Positions 8,275 to 15,431 of a stretch of DNA of 22,097 nt are shown here, one piece after another. Made by a program: the position numbers and the translations under genes. The stretch's first letter is position 1; each line of letters starts with the position of its first letter. The DNA comes from an uncultured Duncaniella sp. Its GTDB lineage: Bacteria > Bacteroidota > Bacteroidia > Bacteroidales > Muribaculaceae. Location of the stretch: positions 1 through 22,097 of the forward strand of contig CAJURI010000042.1 of the NCBI GenBank assembly GCA_910588795.1. The letters run 5' to 3'. Under the pieces are notes generated by a model that did not search any database, was not told the origin of the DNA, and saw only the letters and a program-made list of their open reading frames with translations.

Positions 8275-8306
8275 CAAAGTTACGACATATTACCATAGTC
8301 GACAAA
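8275..8306 (-). promoter_or_regulatory. Arabinose operon promoter (Bacteroidetes type)
   Basis: On the minus strand the -33 box TTTG (8306-8303), exactly 20 bp, and the -7 box TAACTTTG (8282-8275) match the Bacteroidetes consensus in both sequence and spacing. The predicted start point is about 8268-8271, giving a leader of roughly 105 nt before the epimerase ATG. Confidence 0.75.
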
Positions 8307-8432
8307 ACAATTAGTATGTTATACAACATAATCCTTCAAAAAAATCCCATTTATCATGAACTATCATGGACAAAAACCGGATCCAAAGCCCAACATTTGC
8401 CCTGCGGCACGCTCTATGTCACTACTTTTTAT

Positions 8433-8440
8433 TAACTTTG
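8433..8440 (+). promoter_or_regulatory. Possible purB -7 box
   Basis: TAACTTTG fits the Bacteroidetes -7 consensus and lies 33 bp before the purB ATG. No TTTG occurs at the required 19-21 bp upstream; the nearest is at 8396-8399. The promoter is therefore only half supported. Confidence 0.45.
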
Positions 8441-8473
8441 CAGAAATATTCATAAAATAACACGCTGCACACA

Positions 8474-9817
8474 ATGAATCTAACCGAGCTTACAGCCATT
8501 TCACCTGTTGACGGCCGTTACCGCAACAAGTGCGAACGTCTTGATGAATACTTTTCGGAATACGCCCTGATACGCTATCGCGTAAAAGTGGAGACAGAAT
8601 ATTTCATAGCTCTCTGCGAAATACCTTTAGGACCTCTGGCAACTGTTGATCACAGTGTGTTCGGGACACTCCGCGACATATACCGCAACTTCACGGTAGA
8701 GGACGCAGCCCGCATCAAGGAGATCGAAAGCGTGACCAACCATGATGTAAAAGCCGTAGAATATTTCCTCAAGGAACGCTTCGACATCCTCGGGCTGGAG
8801 AAATATAAGGAATTCATACATTTCGGACTCACATCACAGGACATCAACAACACAGCGGTGCCCATGTCGATATCCGATGCCATACGCGATGTGTACCGCC
8901 CCCGGCTCGTCGAGATGATAGACCATCTCGAGGCACGCGCCACAGAGTGGTATGACATCCCCATGCTTGCCAAGACCCACGGCCAGCCCGCCTCCCCCAC
9001 CCGTCTCGGCAAGGAGATACGCGTATTCAGCTACCGCCTGCACCGCCAGCTCGAAATGCTTGACGCCATAAAGATAAGCGGAAAGTTCGGCGGTGCCACC
9101 GGCAACTTCAACGCTCATCTGTGCGCTTTCCCAAAAATAGACTGGCGTGAATTCGGAGCAAAGTTCCTGAGCGAAAAACTCGGAATCGAGCGCGAGGAAT
9201 ACACCACACAGATATCCAACTATGATAATCTTGCAGCACTCTTCGATGCTCTTGCCCGCATAAACGATATCATACTTGACCTCGACCGCGACATGTGGAT
9301 GTACATATCCATGGAATATTTCAAACAGAAAATCAAAGCGGGCGAAGTAGGCTCCTCGGCAATGCCTCATAAAGTCAATCCGATCGATTTCGAGAATTCG
9401 GAAGGGAACATCGGTGTTGCCAACGCGCTGTTCAAACATCTCGCCGGAAAGCTCCCGGTGTCACGCCTGCAGCGCGACCTCACCGACTCCACCGTGCTAC
9501 GAAACATAGGTGTACCTTTGGCCAACACACTCATCGCCATAGCTTCAACAATGAAGGGCCTCGGCAAGTTACTGCTCAACCGCGAAGCCATAGACAACGA
9601 TCTTGACAACACATGGAGCGTAGTTGCAGAAGCCATACAGACAATACTGCGGCGCGAAGGCTATCCCAAACCCTACGAGACACTCAAAGCTCTCACCCGC
9701 ACCAATACTCATGTGACAGCCGAAAGCATTGCAGAATTCATTGAGACACTCAATGTGAGCACTGAAGTAAAGGAAGAGCTCCGCCGACTATCACCACACT
9801 CATACACAGGATATTAA
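8474..9817 (+). CDS. purB: Adenylosuccinate lyase
   Basis: This 447-residue fumarase/aspartase-superfamily lyase releases fumarate from SAICAR and from adenylosuccinate, acting twice in purine synthesis in the cytoplasm. The start ELTAISPVDGRYRNKCERL is typical of the PurB type found in E. coli and Bacteroidetes. His169 in AKTHGQPASPTRLG is the expected acid/base residue. The superfamily signature reads GEVGSSAMPHKVNPIDFENS (290-309), with the catalytic serine at 294-295 on the flexible loop. The length is normal. It is the first gene of a plus-strand run; the 62-codon membrane gene starts 13 bp after its stop. Confidence 0.97.
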   Translation: MNLTELTAISPVDGRYRNKCERLDEYFSEYALIRYRVKVETEYFIALCEIPLGPLATVDHSVFGTLRDIYRNFTVEDAARIKEIESVTNHDVKAVEYFLKERFDILGLEKYKEFIHFGLTSQDINNTAVPMSISDAIRDVYRPRLVEMIDHLEARATEWYDIPMLAKTHGQPASPTRLGKEIRVFSYRLHRQLEMLDAIKISGKFGGATGNFNAHLCAFPKIDWREFGAKFLSEKLGIEREEYTTQISNYDNLAALFDALARINDIILDLDRDMWMYISMEYFKQKIKAGEVGSSAMPHKVNPIDFENSEGNIGVANALFKHLAGKLPVSRLQRDLTDSTVLRNIGVPLANTLIAIASTMKGLGKLLLNREAIDNDLDNTWSVVAEAIQTILRREGYPKPYETLKALTRTNTHVTAESIAEFIETLNVSTEVKEELRRLSPHSYTGY

Positions 9818-9830
9818 TCCTATAGAAAAA

Positions 9831-10019
9831 ATGTCCACACAATACAAAATCCGATTTATATTTCTTGCAGCTCTGTGGCTGGTGCTGTGTTATCTGGTGA
9901 TATCCTCACAGCCATTCACACTGTGGGTGCTGTTTGTGATAATAGCGTCAGGCATTGTCGTGTGGGCTCCACTGTATAAGAAGTATATCAAGAATGGAAA
10001 AGGAAAAGACGAACGTTGA
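9831..10019 (+). CDS. Small two-helix membrane protein of unknown function
   Basis: The 62-residue product has two hydrophobic segments, about 8-24 (RFIFLAALWLVLCYLVI) and 29-47 (FTLWVLFVIIASGIVVWAP), split by a short polar turn. A strongly basic tail follows (YKKYIKNGKGKDER). The charge pattern suggests both ends lie in the cytoplasm, but the N-terminus carries only a few charges. I do not recognise the family. It begins 13 bp after purB and its last 26 bases overlap the probable dxs start in another frame. It is therefore almost certainly translated within this operon, and termination here may feed dxs initiation. A purely coupling role is possible, as is a partner role for a membrane complex. 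Confidence 0.65.
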   Translation: MSTQYKIRFIFLAALWLVLCYLVISSQPFTLWVLFVIIASGIVVWAPLYKKYIKNGKGKDER

Positions 10020-11934
10020 CGCCACCGCCACTCCGCTTCTCGACACAATAGACTCGCCAGCCGACCTGCGCAAGCTGCCGGCAGAGCGGCTGCCTCAGGT
10101 GTGCGCCGAGTTACGCTCGTTCCTGATAAATTCTCTCTCCTCCCATCCCGGGCACTTCGCATCGTCGATGGGAGCCGTTGAGCTCACGGTAGCTCTCCAC
10201 TATGTGTTCAATACGCCGTATGACCGCATAGTGTGGGATGTCGGGCATCAGGCCTACGGCCACAAGATACTTACAGGCCGCCGTGACTCATTCATCACAA
10301 ACCGCACTCTCGGAGGGCTATCGGGATTTCCGTCTCCCAAAGAGAGCGAGTACGACACTTTCACAGCCGGACATGCCTCCAACTCCATATCAGCAGGTCT
10401 TGGCATGGCTGTGGCGGCATCCATCCACAAAGATGAGCCCCACCGCAATGTTGTGGCAGTGATAGGAGACGCCTCGATAAGCGGCGGCCTCGCTTTCGAG
10501 GGGCTCAACAACGCAGCCAACTCAAATTCCGATCTGCTCATAATCCTCAACGACAATGACATGTCGATCGACCGGAATGTTGGCTCGCTCAATTCATATC
10601 TCGCCCATCTCACGTCCTCCAAAGGCTACAACGACCTCCGATACGGCCTGGCCGGAATACTCAGGAGATACAATCTGATAACTGACACCGTCAAAGGCCG
10701 CATCACACGGTTCAACAACAGCCTCAAATCACTGCTCAATCATGAGCAGAACATCTTTGAGGGGCTGAACATACGTTATTTCGGACCTTTTGACGGAAAC
10801 GACGTGGCAACCGTGGTGAAAGTCCTCAATGACATAAAAGACTTCAAAGGGCCAAGAATTCTTCACCTGCGCACAGTCAAGGGAAAAGGATTCCTTCCGG
10901 CTGAGAAGGATCCTGCCACATGGCATGCCCCTGGCATCTTCAATCCCAACACCGGCGAACGCCTGGTATCCTCGCCCGAACAACCGCCAAAATATCAGGA
11001 CATTTTCGGCAAAACGCTCGTGGAGATCGCCGATTCCCACCCCGAGGTAGTAGGCATAACGGCCGCCATGCCATCAGGCACATCCATGAACCGTCTCGCT
11101 GAAAAATATCCCGGAAGAACATTCGACGTAGGTATCTCCGAAGGTCACGCAGTGACATTTGCCGGCGGACTTGCCAAAGACGGGATTAAACCCTTTGTCG
11201 CAATATACAGCTCCTTCCTGCAGCGTGCCTACAGCCATATCATACATGATGTAGCCATCGAAGGACTGCCTGTGACATTATGCATAGACCGTGCCGGTCT
11301 CGTAGGCGAAGACGGTCCCACACATCACGGAGTGTTCGATCTCGCATATCTCCGCACCATTCCCGGGATGACAATCGCCGCGCCACGCAACGGGGACGAG
11401 TTGCGCAGGCTCATGTACACATCCCTGACACTTGAAGGGCCAATAGCGATCCGCTATCCGAGAGGAAGGGCCAAAGCCACACCGTCAGGCACCACCGATC
11501 CCGTAGCCATAGGCCGGGGCGAACGCCTCAAGGACGGCAATGACCTCGCGGTCCTGACAATAGGCACCGTAGCCGATGACGCGGCTGAGGCAATCAGGCG
11601 CGCCGAAGAAGGCACGGGGTTAAGCATCGCGCACTATGACATGCGCTTCGTGAAGCCTATCGACTCAGAGATACTTGAGGAAGTAGCCAGCAAGAACTGT
11701 CCGATAATAACAATCGAGGACGGAATAGCCGACGGCGGCATGGGATCAGCCGTACTTGAATGGCTCGCGGATCACATCAACACCGGCGACAGCCACGGCA
11801 AAGCCATGCCACGGGTAATAAGAATGGGTGTCCCGGACCGCTTCATCCCCCAAGGCACCCCTGCTCAGCTGCATAAACTCTGCGGATATGACACCGAGGG
11901 GATATACACAACAATAAAGAGCGTTATCAAATGA
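9994..11934 (+). CDS. dxs: 1-deoxy-D-xylulose-5-phosphate synthase
   Basis: This thiamine-diphosphate enzyme condenses pyruvate with glyceraldehyde-3-phosphate, the first step of the MEP isoprenoid pathway. I choose the ATG at 9994 (MEKEKTNVDA), giving 646 residues; an ATG 39 bases earlier adds an unlikely MSCGLHCIRS extension deeper inside the previous gene. The ThDP motif runs from GDASISGGLAFEG (158-170) to ILNDNDMSI (184-192). The proton-relay glutamate is Glu383 in FDVGISEGHAVTF; most bacteria have EQHA here, and to my knowledge Bacteroides enzymes share EGHA. The pyrimidine domain includes YSSFLQRAYSHIIHDVA (405-421) and GEDGPTHHGVFDLAYLR (438-454). The C-terminal transketolase domain is complete. 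The stop overlaps the trkA start by four bases (ATGA). Confidence 0.95.
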   Translation: MEKEKTNVDATATPLLDTIDSPADLRKLPAERLPQVCAELRSFLINSLSSHPGHFASSMGAVELTVALHYVFNTPYDRIVWDVGHQAYGHKILTGRRDSFITNRTLGGLSGFPSPKESEYDTFTAGHASNSISAGLGMAVAASIHKDEPHRNVVAVIGDASISGGLAFEGLNNAANSNSDLLIILNDNDMSIDRNVGSLNSYLAHLTSSKGYNDLRYGLAGILRRYNLITDTVKGRITRFNNSLKSLLNHEQNIFEGLNIRYFGPFDGNDVATVVKVLNDIKDFKGPRILHLRTVKGKGFLPAEKDPATWHAPGIFNPNTGERLVSSPEQPPKYQDIFGKTLVEIADSHPEVVGITAAMPSGTSMNRLAEKYPGRTFDVGISEGHAVTFAGGLAKDGIKPFVAIYSSFLQRAYSHIIHDVAIEGLPVTLCIDRAGLVGEDGPTHHGVFDLAYLRTIPGMTIAAPRNGDELRRLMYTSLTLEGPIAIRYPRGRAKATPSGTTDPVAIGRGERLKDGNDLAVLTIGTVADDAAEAIRRAEEGTGLSIAHYDMRFVKPIDSEILEEVASKNCPIITIEDGIADGGMGSAVLEWLADHINTGDSHGKAMPRVIRMGVPDRFIPQGTPAQLHKLCGYDTEGIYTTIKSVIK

Positions 11935-13265
11935 AAATAATCATCGCCGGCTGCGGAGAGGTTGGCTCACACCTCGCCAAACTTCTTTCGCGCGAGGAAC
12001 AGGACATAACTGTAGTTGACGAGGACAGCTCCAAGCTTGCCGTGCTCGACTCCAACTATAACCTGCTCACCGTGCAGGGACGGCCCACATCGTTCAAGAC
12101 GCTACGGCAGGCCGGTGTGGAAGGATGCGACCTGTTCATAGCCGTGACCCCGTTTGAGACACGCAACATCGTGGCATGCGCGATAGCCAGAAGCCTCGGA
12201 GCGGAAAAAACTGTGGCAAGAGTGGACAACTTTGAATTCAAGGACCCCGACAACCGCAGCTTCTTCGCTTCAATAGGCACCGATGACCTGATATACCCTG
12301 AATATCTTGCCGCCCTCGAGATAATCACAGCCCTGAAACACAACTGGGTGCGCCACTGGTTTGAGCTTCATGACGGCGAGCTAATACTCGTGGGTGTGAA
12401 ACTGCGTGACGGTGCCCCACTTATAGGAAAGCTGCTGAAAGATCTCGGACGTACCATACATGATTTTCACGTTGCGGCCATAAAACGCAATCATGAGACC
12501 ATCATACCCGGAGGTGACGACCAGCTGCTATCCAACGACATAGTCTATTTCATGACCACCCGCGAGCATGTAGACAACCTCATACCTCTCTGCGGAAAAA
12601 TAGAACGGCGCATACATGATGTCATAATCATGGGCGGAAGTCGCATAGCGAGGCAGCTGTGTCAGATGACGGAAGGGAAATTCAATTTCAAGATCATAGA
12701 CCCCGACCGTGAAAAATGCATAAAACTATCCGAGCAATGTCCCGATGCATTGGTGATCAACGCCGACGCACGAGACACGGATGTGCTTAGCGATGCCGGC
12801 ATAAGCGATGCGGACGCCTTCATAGCCATTTCGGACAGCAGCGAGTCCAACATACTCACGTGTCTGACCGCCAAGGAATTCGGTGTCAAGAAGACCATAG
12901 CCGAGGTAGAAAACCTGCAATTCATATCGGAAGCGGAAGGACTGAATATAGGAACAGTCGTAAACAAAAAACTGTTGGCGTCATCGCGCATATTCCAGAT
13001 GCTGCTCGACCGCGACACATCCACATCAAAGTGTCTTGCACTTGCCGATGCAGAGGTTGCCGAAATAGTAGCCAAAGAAGACTCAAAAATCACCCGCGCC
13101 CCCATCAAGGATCTGCGGCTCTCAAACTATATGACAATCGCCGGACTGATACGTGACGGCAAGGGACAGCTCGTAAGCGGAAACACCACAATACATCCGG
13201 GCGACCGGGTTGTAGTGTTCACCCTCAACGGCGTGATCCATAAAGTGGAGAAACTTTTCTCATAA
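11931..13265 (+). CDS. trkA: Trk potassium uptake regulator, NAD-binding (TrkA)
   Basis: The 444-residue peripheral subunit carries two RCK modules in tandem. RCK-N1 begins IIIAGCGEVGSHLAKLL with the dinucleotide motif GCGEVG (7-12) and the acidic strand end VVDED. RCK-C1 covers about 140-222. RCK-N2 begins VIIMGGSRIARQL (232-244), where the glycine motif is degenerate (GGSRIA), followed by FKIIDPDREKC. RCK-C2 covers about 365-443. TrkA binds NAD(H) or ATP/ADP at the cytoplasmic face and gates the TrkH channel. It starts inside the dxs stop (ATGA) and trkH follows 15 bp after its end, so the three are probably one transcript. The degenerate second site may mean only one module binds nucleotide; that is inference. 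Confidence 0.95.
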   Translation: MKIIIAGCGEVGSHLAKLLSREEQDITVVDEDSSKLAVLDSNYNLLTVQGRPTSFKTLRQAGVEGCDLFIAVTPFETRNIVACAIARSLGAEKTVARVDNFEFKDPDNRSFFASIGTDDLIYPEYLAALEIITALKHNWVRHWFELHDGELILVGVKLRDGAPLIGKLLKDLGRTIHDFHVAAIKRNHETIIPGGDDQLLSNDIVYFMTTREHVDNLIPLCGKIERRIHDVIIMGGSRIARQLCQMTEGKFNFKIIDPDREKCIKLSEQCPDALVINADARDTDVLSDAGISDADAFIAISDSSESNILTCLTAKEFGVKKTIAEVENLQFISEAEGLNIGTVVNKKLLASSRIFQMLLDRDTSTSKCLALADAEVAEIVAKEDSKITRAPIKDLRLSNYMTIAGLIRDGKGQLVSGNTTIHPGDRVVVFTLNGVIHKVEKLFS

Positions 13266-13280
13266 AAAATTCTGAATGCA

Positions 13281-14777
13281 ATGACTCGTCGCGTACGGCA
13301 GCTCAACCAATATTTCCCGACCATCAATTTCCCGGTGTTGCTCCGCATCATCGGACTCCTGCTTGTAATCGAATCGGTGTTTCTGCTGGTACCGCTTGCC
13401 ACCTGCCTTATATATGGAGAGAACGACTGGAAAAGTTTTCTCATAACATTCTGTGTGACAGCTGTCACCGGAGGAGCCATGGCATTCACCATACATCCGT
13501 CGACTCCGTCAATGGGCAAACGTGAGGGATTTCTTCTCACAGCCCTGATATGGATATTATTCTCGGGATTCGGAATGCTTCCATTCATCCTGATGGAGGA
13601 CCGGCCGCTCAGTGTGTCTGATTCATTCTTCGAGGCTATGTCGGGCTTCACCACCACCGGAGCCTCTATCATGACATCGATATCGCATCTAAGCCACGGA
13701 GCAGTGATATGGCGTTCGCTCATGCAGTGGATCGGTGGAATGGGAATCATACTTTTCACGTTGGCTGTAATCCCTATGCTCAACCATTCCGGAGGGATGC
13801 AGATGTTCAATGCCGAAGTAACAGGCATCACACACGACAAGCTCCGGCCGCGCATATCCCAGACAGCGAAAAGCCTGTGGCTCATATACATTACCTTGAC
13901 CGTCATACTCTTTATGCTACTTATAGCAGGGCCTATGGAAGGGTTTGACGCATTGTGTTACGCTTTCTCCATAATGTCCACCGGAGGGTTTGCGACATCC
14001 GACGAGGGACTCGGCTTATGGAAAAGCGATTACATCGAGGCGGTGGCCACATTCTTCATGTTTATAGGAGGAGTCAGTTTCTCGCTTATATACAGGGCGG
14101 TACACAGGGATTTCCGGACAGTGTGGAACAACGATGTGTTCCGCACCTACATCGGAGTCATAGCCTCATGCTATGTCATATTCGCCCTGTCGATATGGCT
14201 TAACGGGCAGATGACATCATGGAAATCAATCACTCTGGACCCACTGTTCCAGATAGTCTCCATGATATCATCAACAGGATTTGAAGTGCCGGAATTCGGC
14301 TCATGGGGCACGTTTGTCCTTTCTATAGTATTTCTGCTGATGTTTTTCGGAGCCTGTGCAGGCTCAACAAGCGGCGGTGCAAAACTCGACCGCCTCATAT
14401 ACATGCTGAAAAACTGCCGCAATGAGATCGAACGGTGCATACACCCCAACAACATTCTCACCGTACGCGTTAACGGCAAAGTGATACCTCACGAGACAGT
14501 GTCAAAGGTCATAGCATTCCTATGCCTCTATGTACTGATAATACTTGCCGGAGGCATAATTCTGACAGCCATGGGGCTGCCGCTCATCGACGCATTCTTT
14601 TCAGCCTTCACATGCATAAGCAATACCGGTCTGAGCGCAGGAGTGACAGGCTATGGCAGCACATTCGCCATAATACCTGACGCCGGGAAATGGGTACTCG
14701 CGATAATAATGCTTATCGGCCGACTCGAACTGTTCACAGTGCTGCTGCTGTTCACTCCGACTTTCTGGAAAAAATAG
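13281..14777 (+). CDS. trkH: Trk-type potassium uptake membrane subunit (TrkH)
   Basis: This 498-residue inner-membrane protein of the SKT superfamily has the four pore-loop repeats in order: SGFTTTGAS (121-129), IMSTGGFAT (231-239), ISSTGFEV (329-336) and CISNTGLSAG (445-454). Each carries the filter glycine that defines the potassium pathway. The loop GACAGSTSGGAKLDR (357-371) corresponds to the gating loop on the third repeat's broken helix. An N-terminal extension of two further hydrophobic segments is normal for TrkH. It pairs with TrkA encoded 15 bp upstream. The stop lies 2 bp from the stop of the convergent Nudix gene and no terminator is visible between them. Confidence 0.95.
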   Translation: MTRRVRQLNQYFPTINFPVLLRIIGLLLVIESVFLLVPLATCLIYGENDWKSFLITFCVTAVTGGAMAFTIHPSTPSMGKREGFLLTALIWILFSGFGMLPFILMEDRPLSVSDSFFEAMSGFTTTGASIMTSISHLSHGAVIWRSLMQWIGGMGIILFTLAVIPMLNHSGGMQMFNAEVTGITHDKLRPRISQTAKSLWLIYITLTVILFMLLIAGPMEGFDALCYAFSIMSTGGFATSDEGLGLWKSDYIEAVATFFMFIGGVSFSLIYRAVHRDFRTVWNNDVFRTYIGVIASCYVIFALSIWLNGQMTSWKSITLDPLFQIVSMISSTGFEVPEFGSWGTFVLSIVFLLMFFGACAGSTSGGAKLDRLIYMLKNCRNEIERCIHPNNILTVRVNGKVIPHETVSKVIAFLCLYVLIILAGGIILTAMGLPLIDAFFSAFTCISNTGLSAGVTGYGSTFAIIPDAGKWVLAIIMLIGRLELFTVLLLFTPTFWKK

Positions 14778-14779
14778 CC

Positions 14780-15355
14780 TCAGATCCCTGACTTCATCAT
14801 TGCGAAATGTTTCCACAGAGGTGCAGCCATAAGTGATTGCTTTATGTCATCAGTGATCAGCATCTCACGCACCTCCTCCTCGCTCAACAGGCATACGACA
14901 ATATCCTCAGTAGCGTCAAGATGCTGAGAGCCAATGCGGACAACATTCCTGGCCGTATAGCAATAAGCGAGATTGTTCTGGTTGCCCGGATTGGCTGAAA
15001 TCACCATTGACAGCTCCCAGTCACCGCCTCCGAAACCGGTCTCCTCAAGGAGCTCGCGTCGGGCACCTTCCATAGGGTCCTCCCCTTCCTCCACTACACC
15101 CGCACAAAGCTCTGTGGCCACAACTCCAAGACCGTGACGATACTGCTTCACCATCACATATTTCCCCTCAGCGGTTATGGCTATCACATTTATCCACTTA
15201 GGGTATTCAAGCACATAATATTCGGGATGTACGGTTCCATTAGGCAGCTCTACAGTGTCACGGCGCACAGTGAGCCATGGACGACGCGACAGATACTCTG
15301 AATCGAGAACGCGCCATTTCATCGAGTCATCGGCTGGATTATCAGTGTATTTCAT
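14780..15355 (-). CDS. Nudix hydrolase, probable ADP-ribose pyrophosphatase
   Basis: The 191-residue protein has an intact Nudix box, GVVEEGEDPMEG followed by ARRELLEETGF, so the metal-binding REXXEE core is complete. This contrasts with AraR in the same window. The preceding EYYVLEYPKWINVIAITAEG and the later ISANPGNQNNLAYCYTARNV resemble NudF/ADP-ribose pyrophosphatases, which split ADP-ribose to AMP and ribose-5-phosphate. I choose the ATG at 15355 (MKYTDNPADD); a TTG two codons upstream is the only alternative nearby. It follows recQ by about 76 bp on the same strand and may share its transcript. Substrate is inferred from resemblance only. Confidence 0.85.
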   Translation of the reverse strand: MKYTDNPADDSMKWRVLDSEYLSRRPWLTVRRDTVELPNGTVHPEYYVLEYPKWINVIAITAEGKYVMVKQYRHGLGVVATELCAGVVEEGEDPMEGARRELLEETGFGGGDWELSMVISANPGNQNNLAYCYTARNVVRIGSQHLDATEDIVVCLLSEEEVREMLITDDIKQSLMAAPLWKHFAMMKSGI

Positions 15356-15431
15356 AATCAATTAAAATTTTTCAATCATATTCATCGGCTTATTATGCCG
15401 CATATTAAGAAGGTCGTTAAAAAAACAGCCT

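Larger units (their letters stand above)
8164..8473. other. 310-bp divergent intergenic region between galM and purB
   Basis: This gap holds the arabinose promoter and operator (8236-8306). It also has a small TATGTT-ATAC-AACATA inverted repeat (8315-8330) and a TAACTTTG box (8433-8440) that may serve purB. No gene-like reading frame or RNA gene is visible in the rest. Confidence 0.7.

Noticed and set aside
8164..8277. Longer galM start at 8277
   Set aside because: The extension would translate the operator palindrome and put 38 residues before a clear lipoprotein signal; the start at 8163 fits better.
8315..8330. TATGTT-ATAC-AACATA inverted repeat
   Set aside because: Only 6-bp arms of A/T-rich sequence in an A/T-rich gap; not distinguishable from chance, although it lies near the arabinose promoter.
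8834..9439. 201-codon open frame antisense to purB
   Set aside because: Opposite strand of a conserved enzyme; no start signal, domain or neighbours in support.
9955..9993. Earlier dxs start at 9955
   Set aside because: It adds MSCGLHCIRSISR, unlike the family, and deepens the overlap with the upstream small gene.
13127..13906. 259-codon open frame antisense to trkA/trkH
   Set aside because: Low-complexity, Ser/Ile/Arg/Met-rich shadow of TrkH with no recognisable domain.
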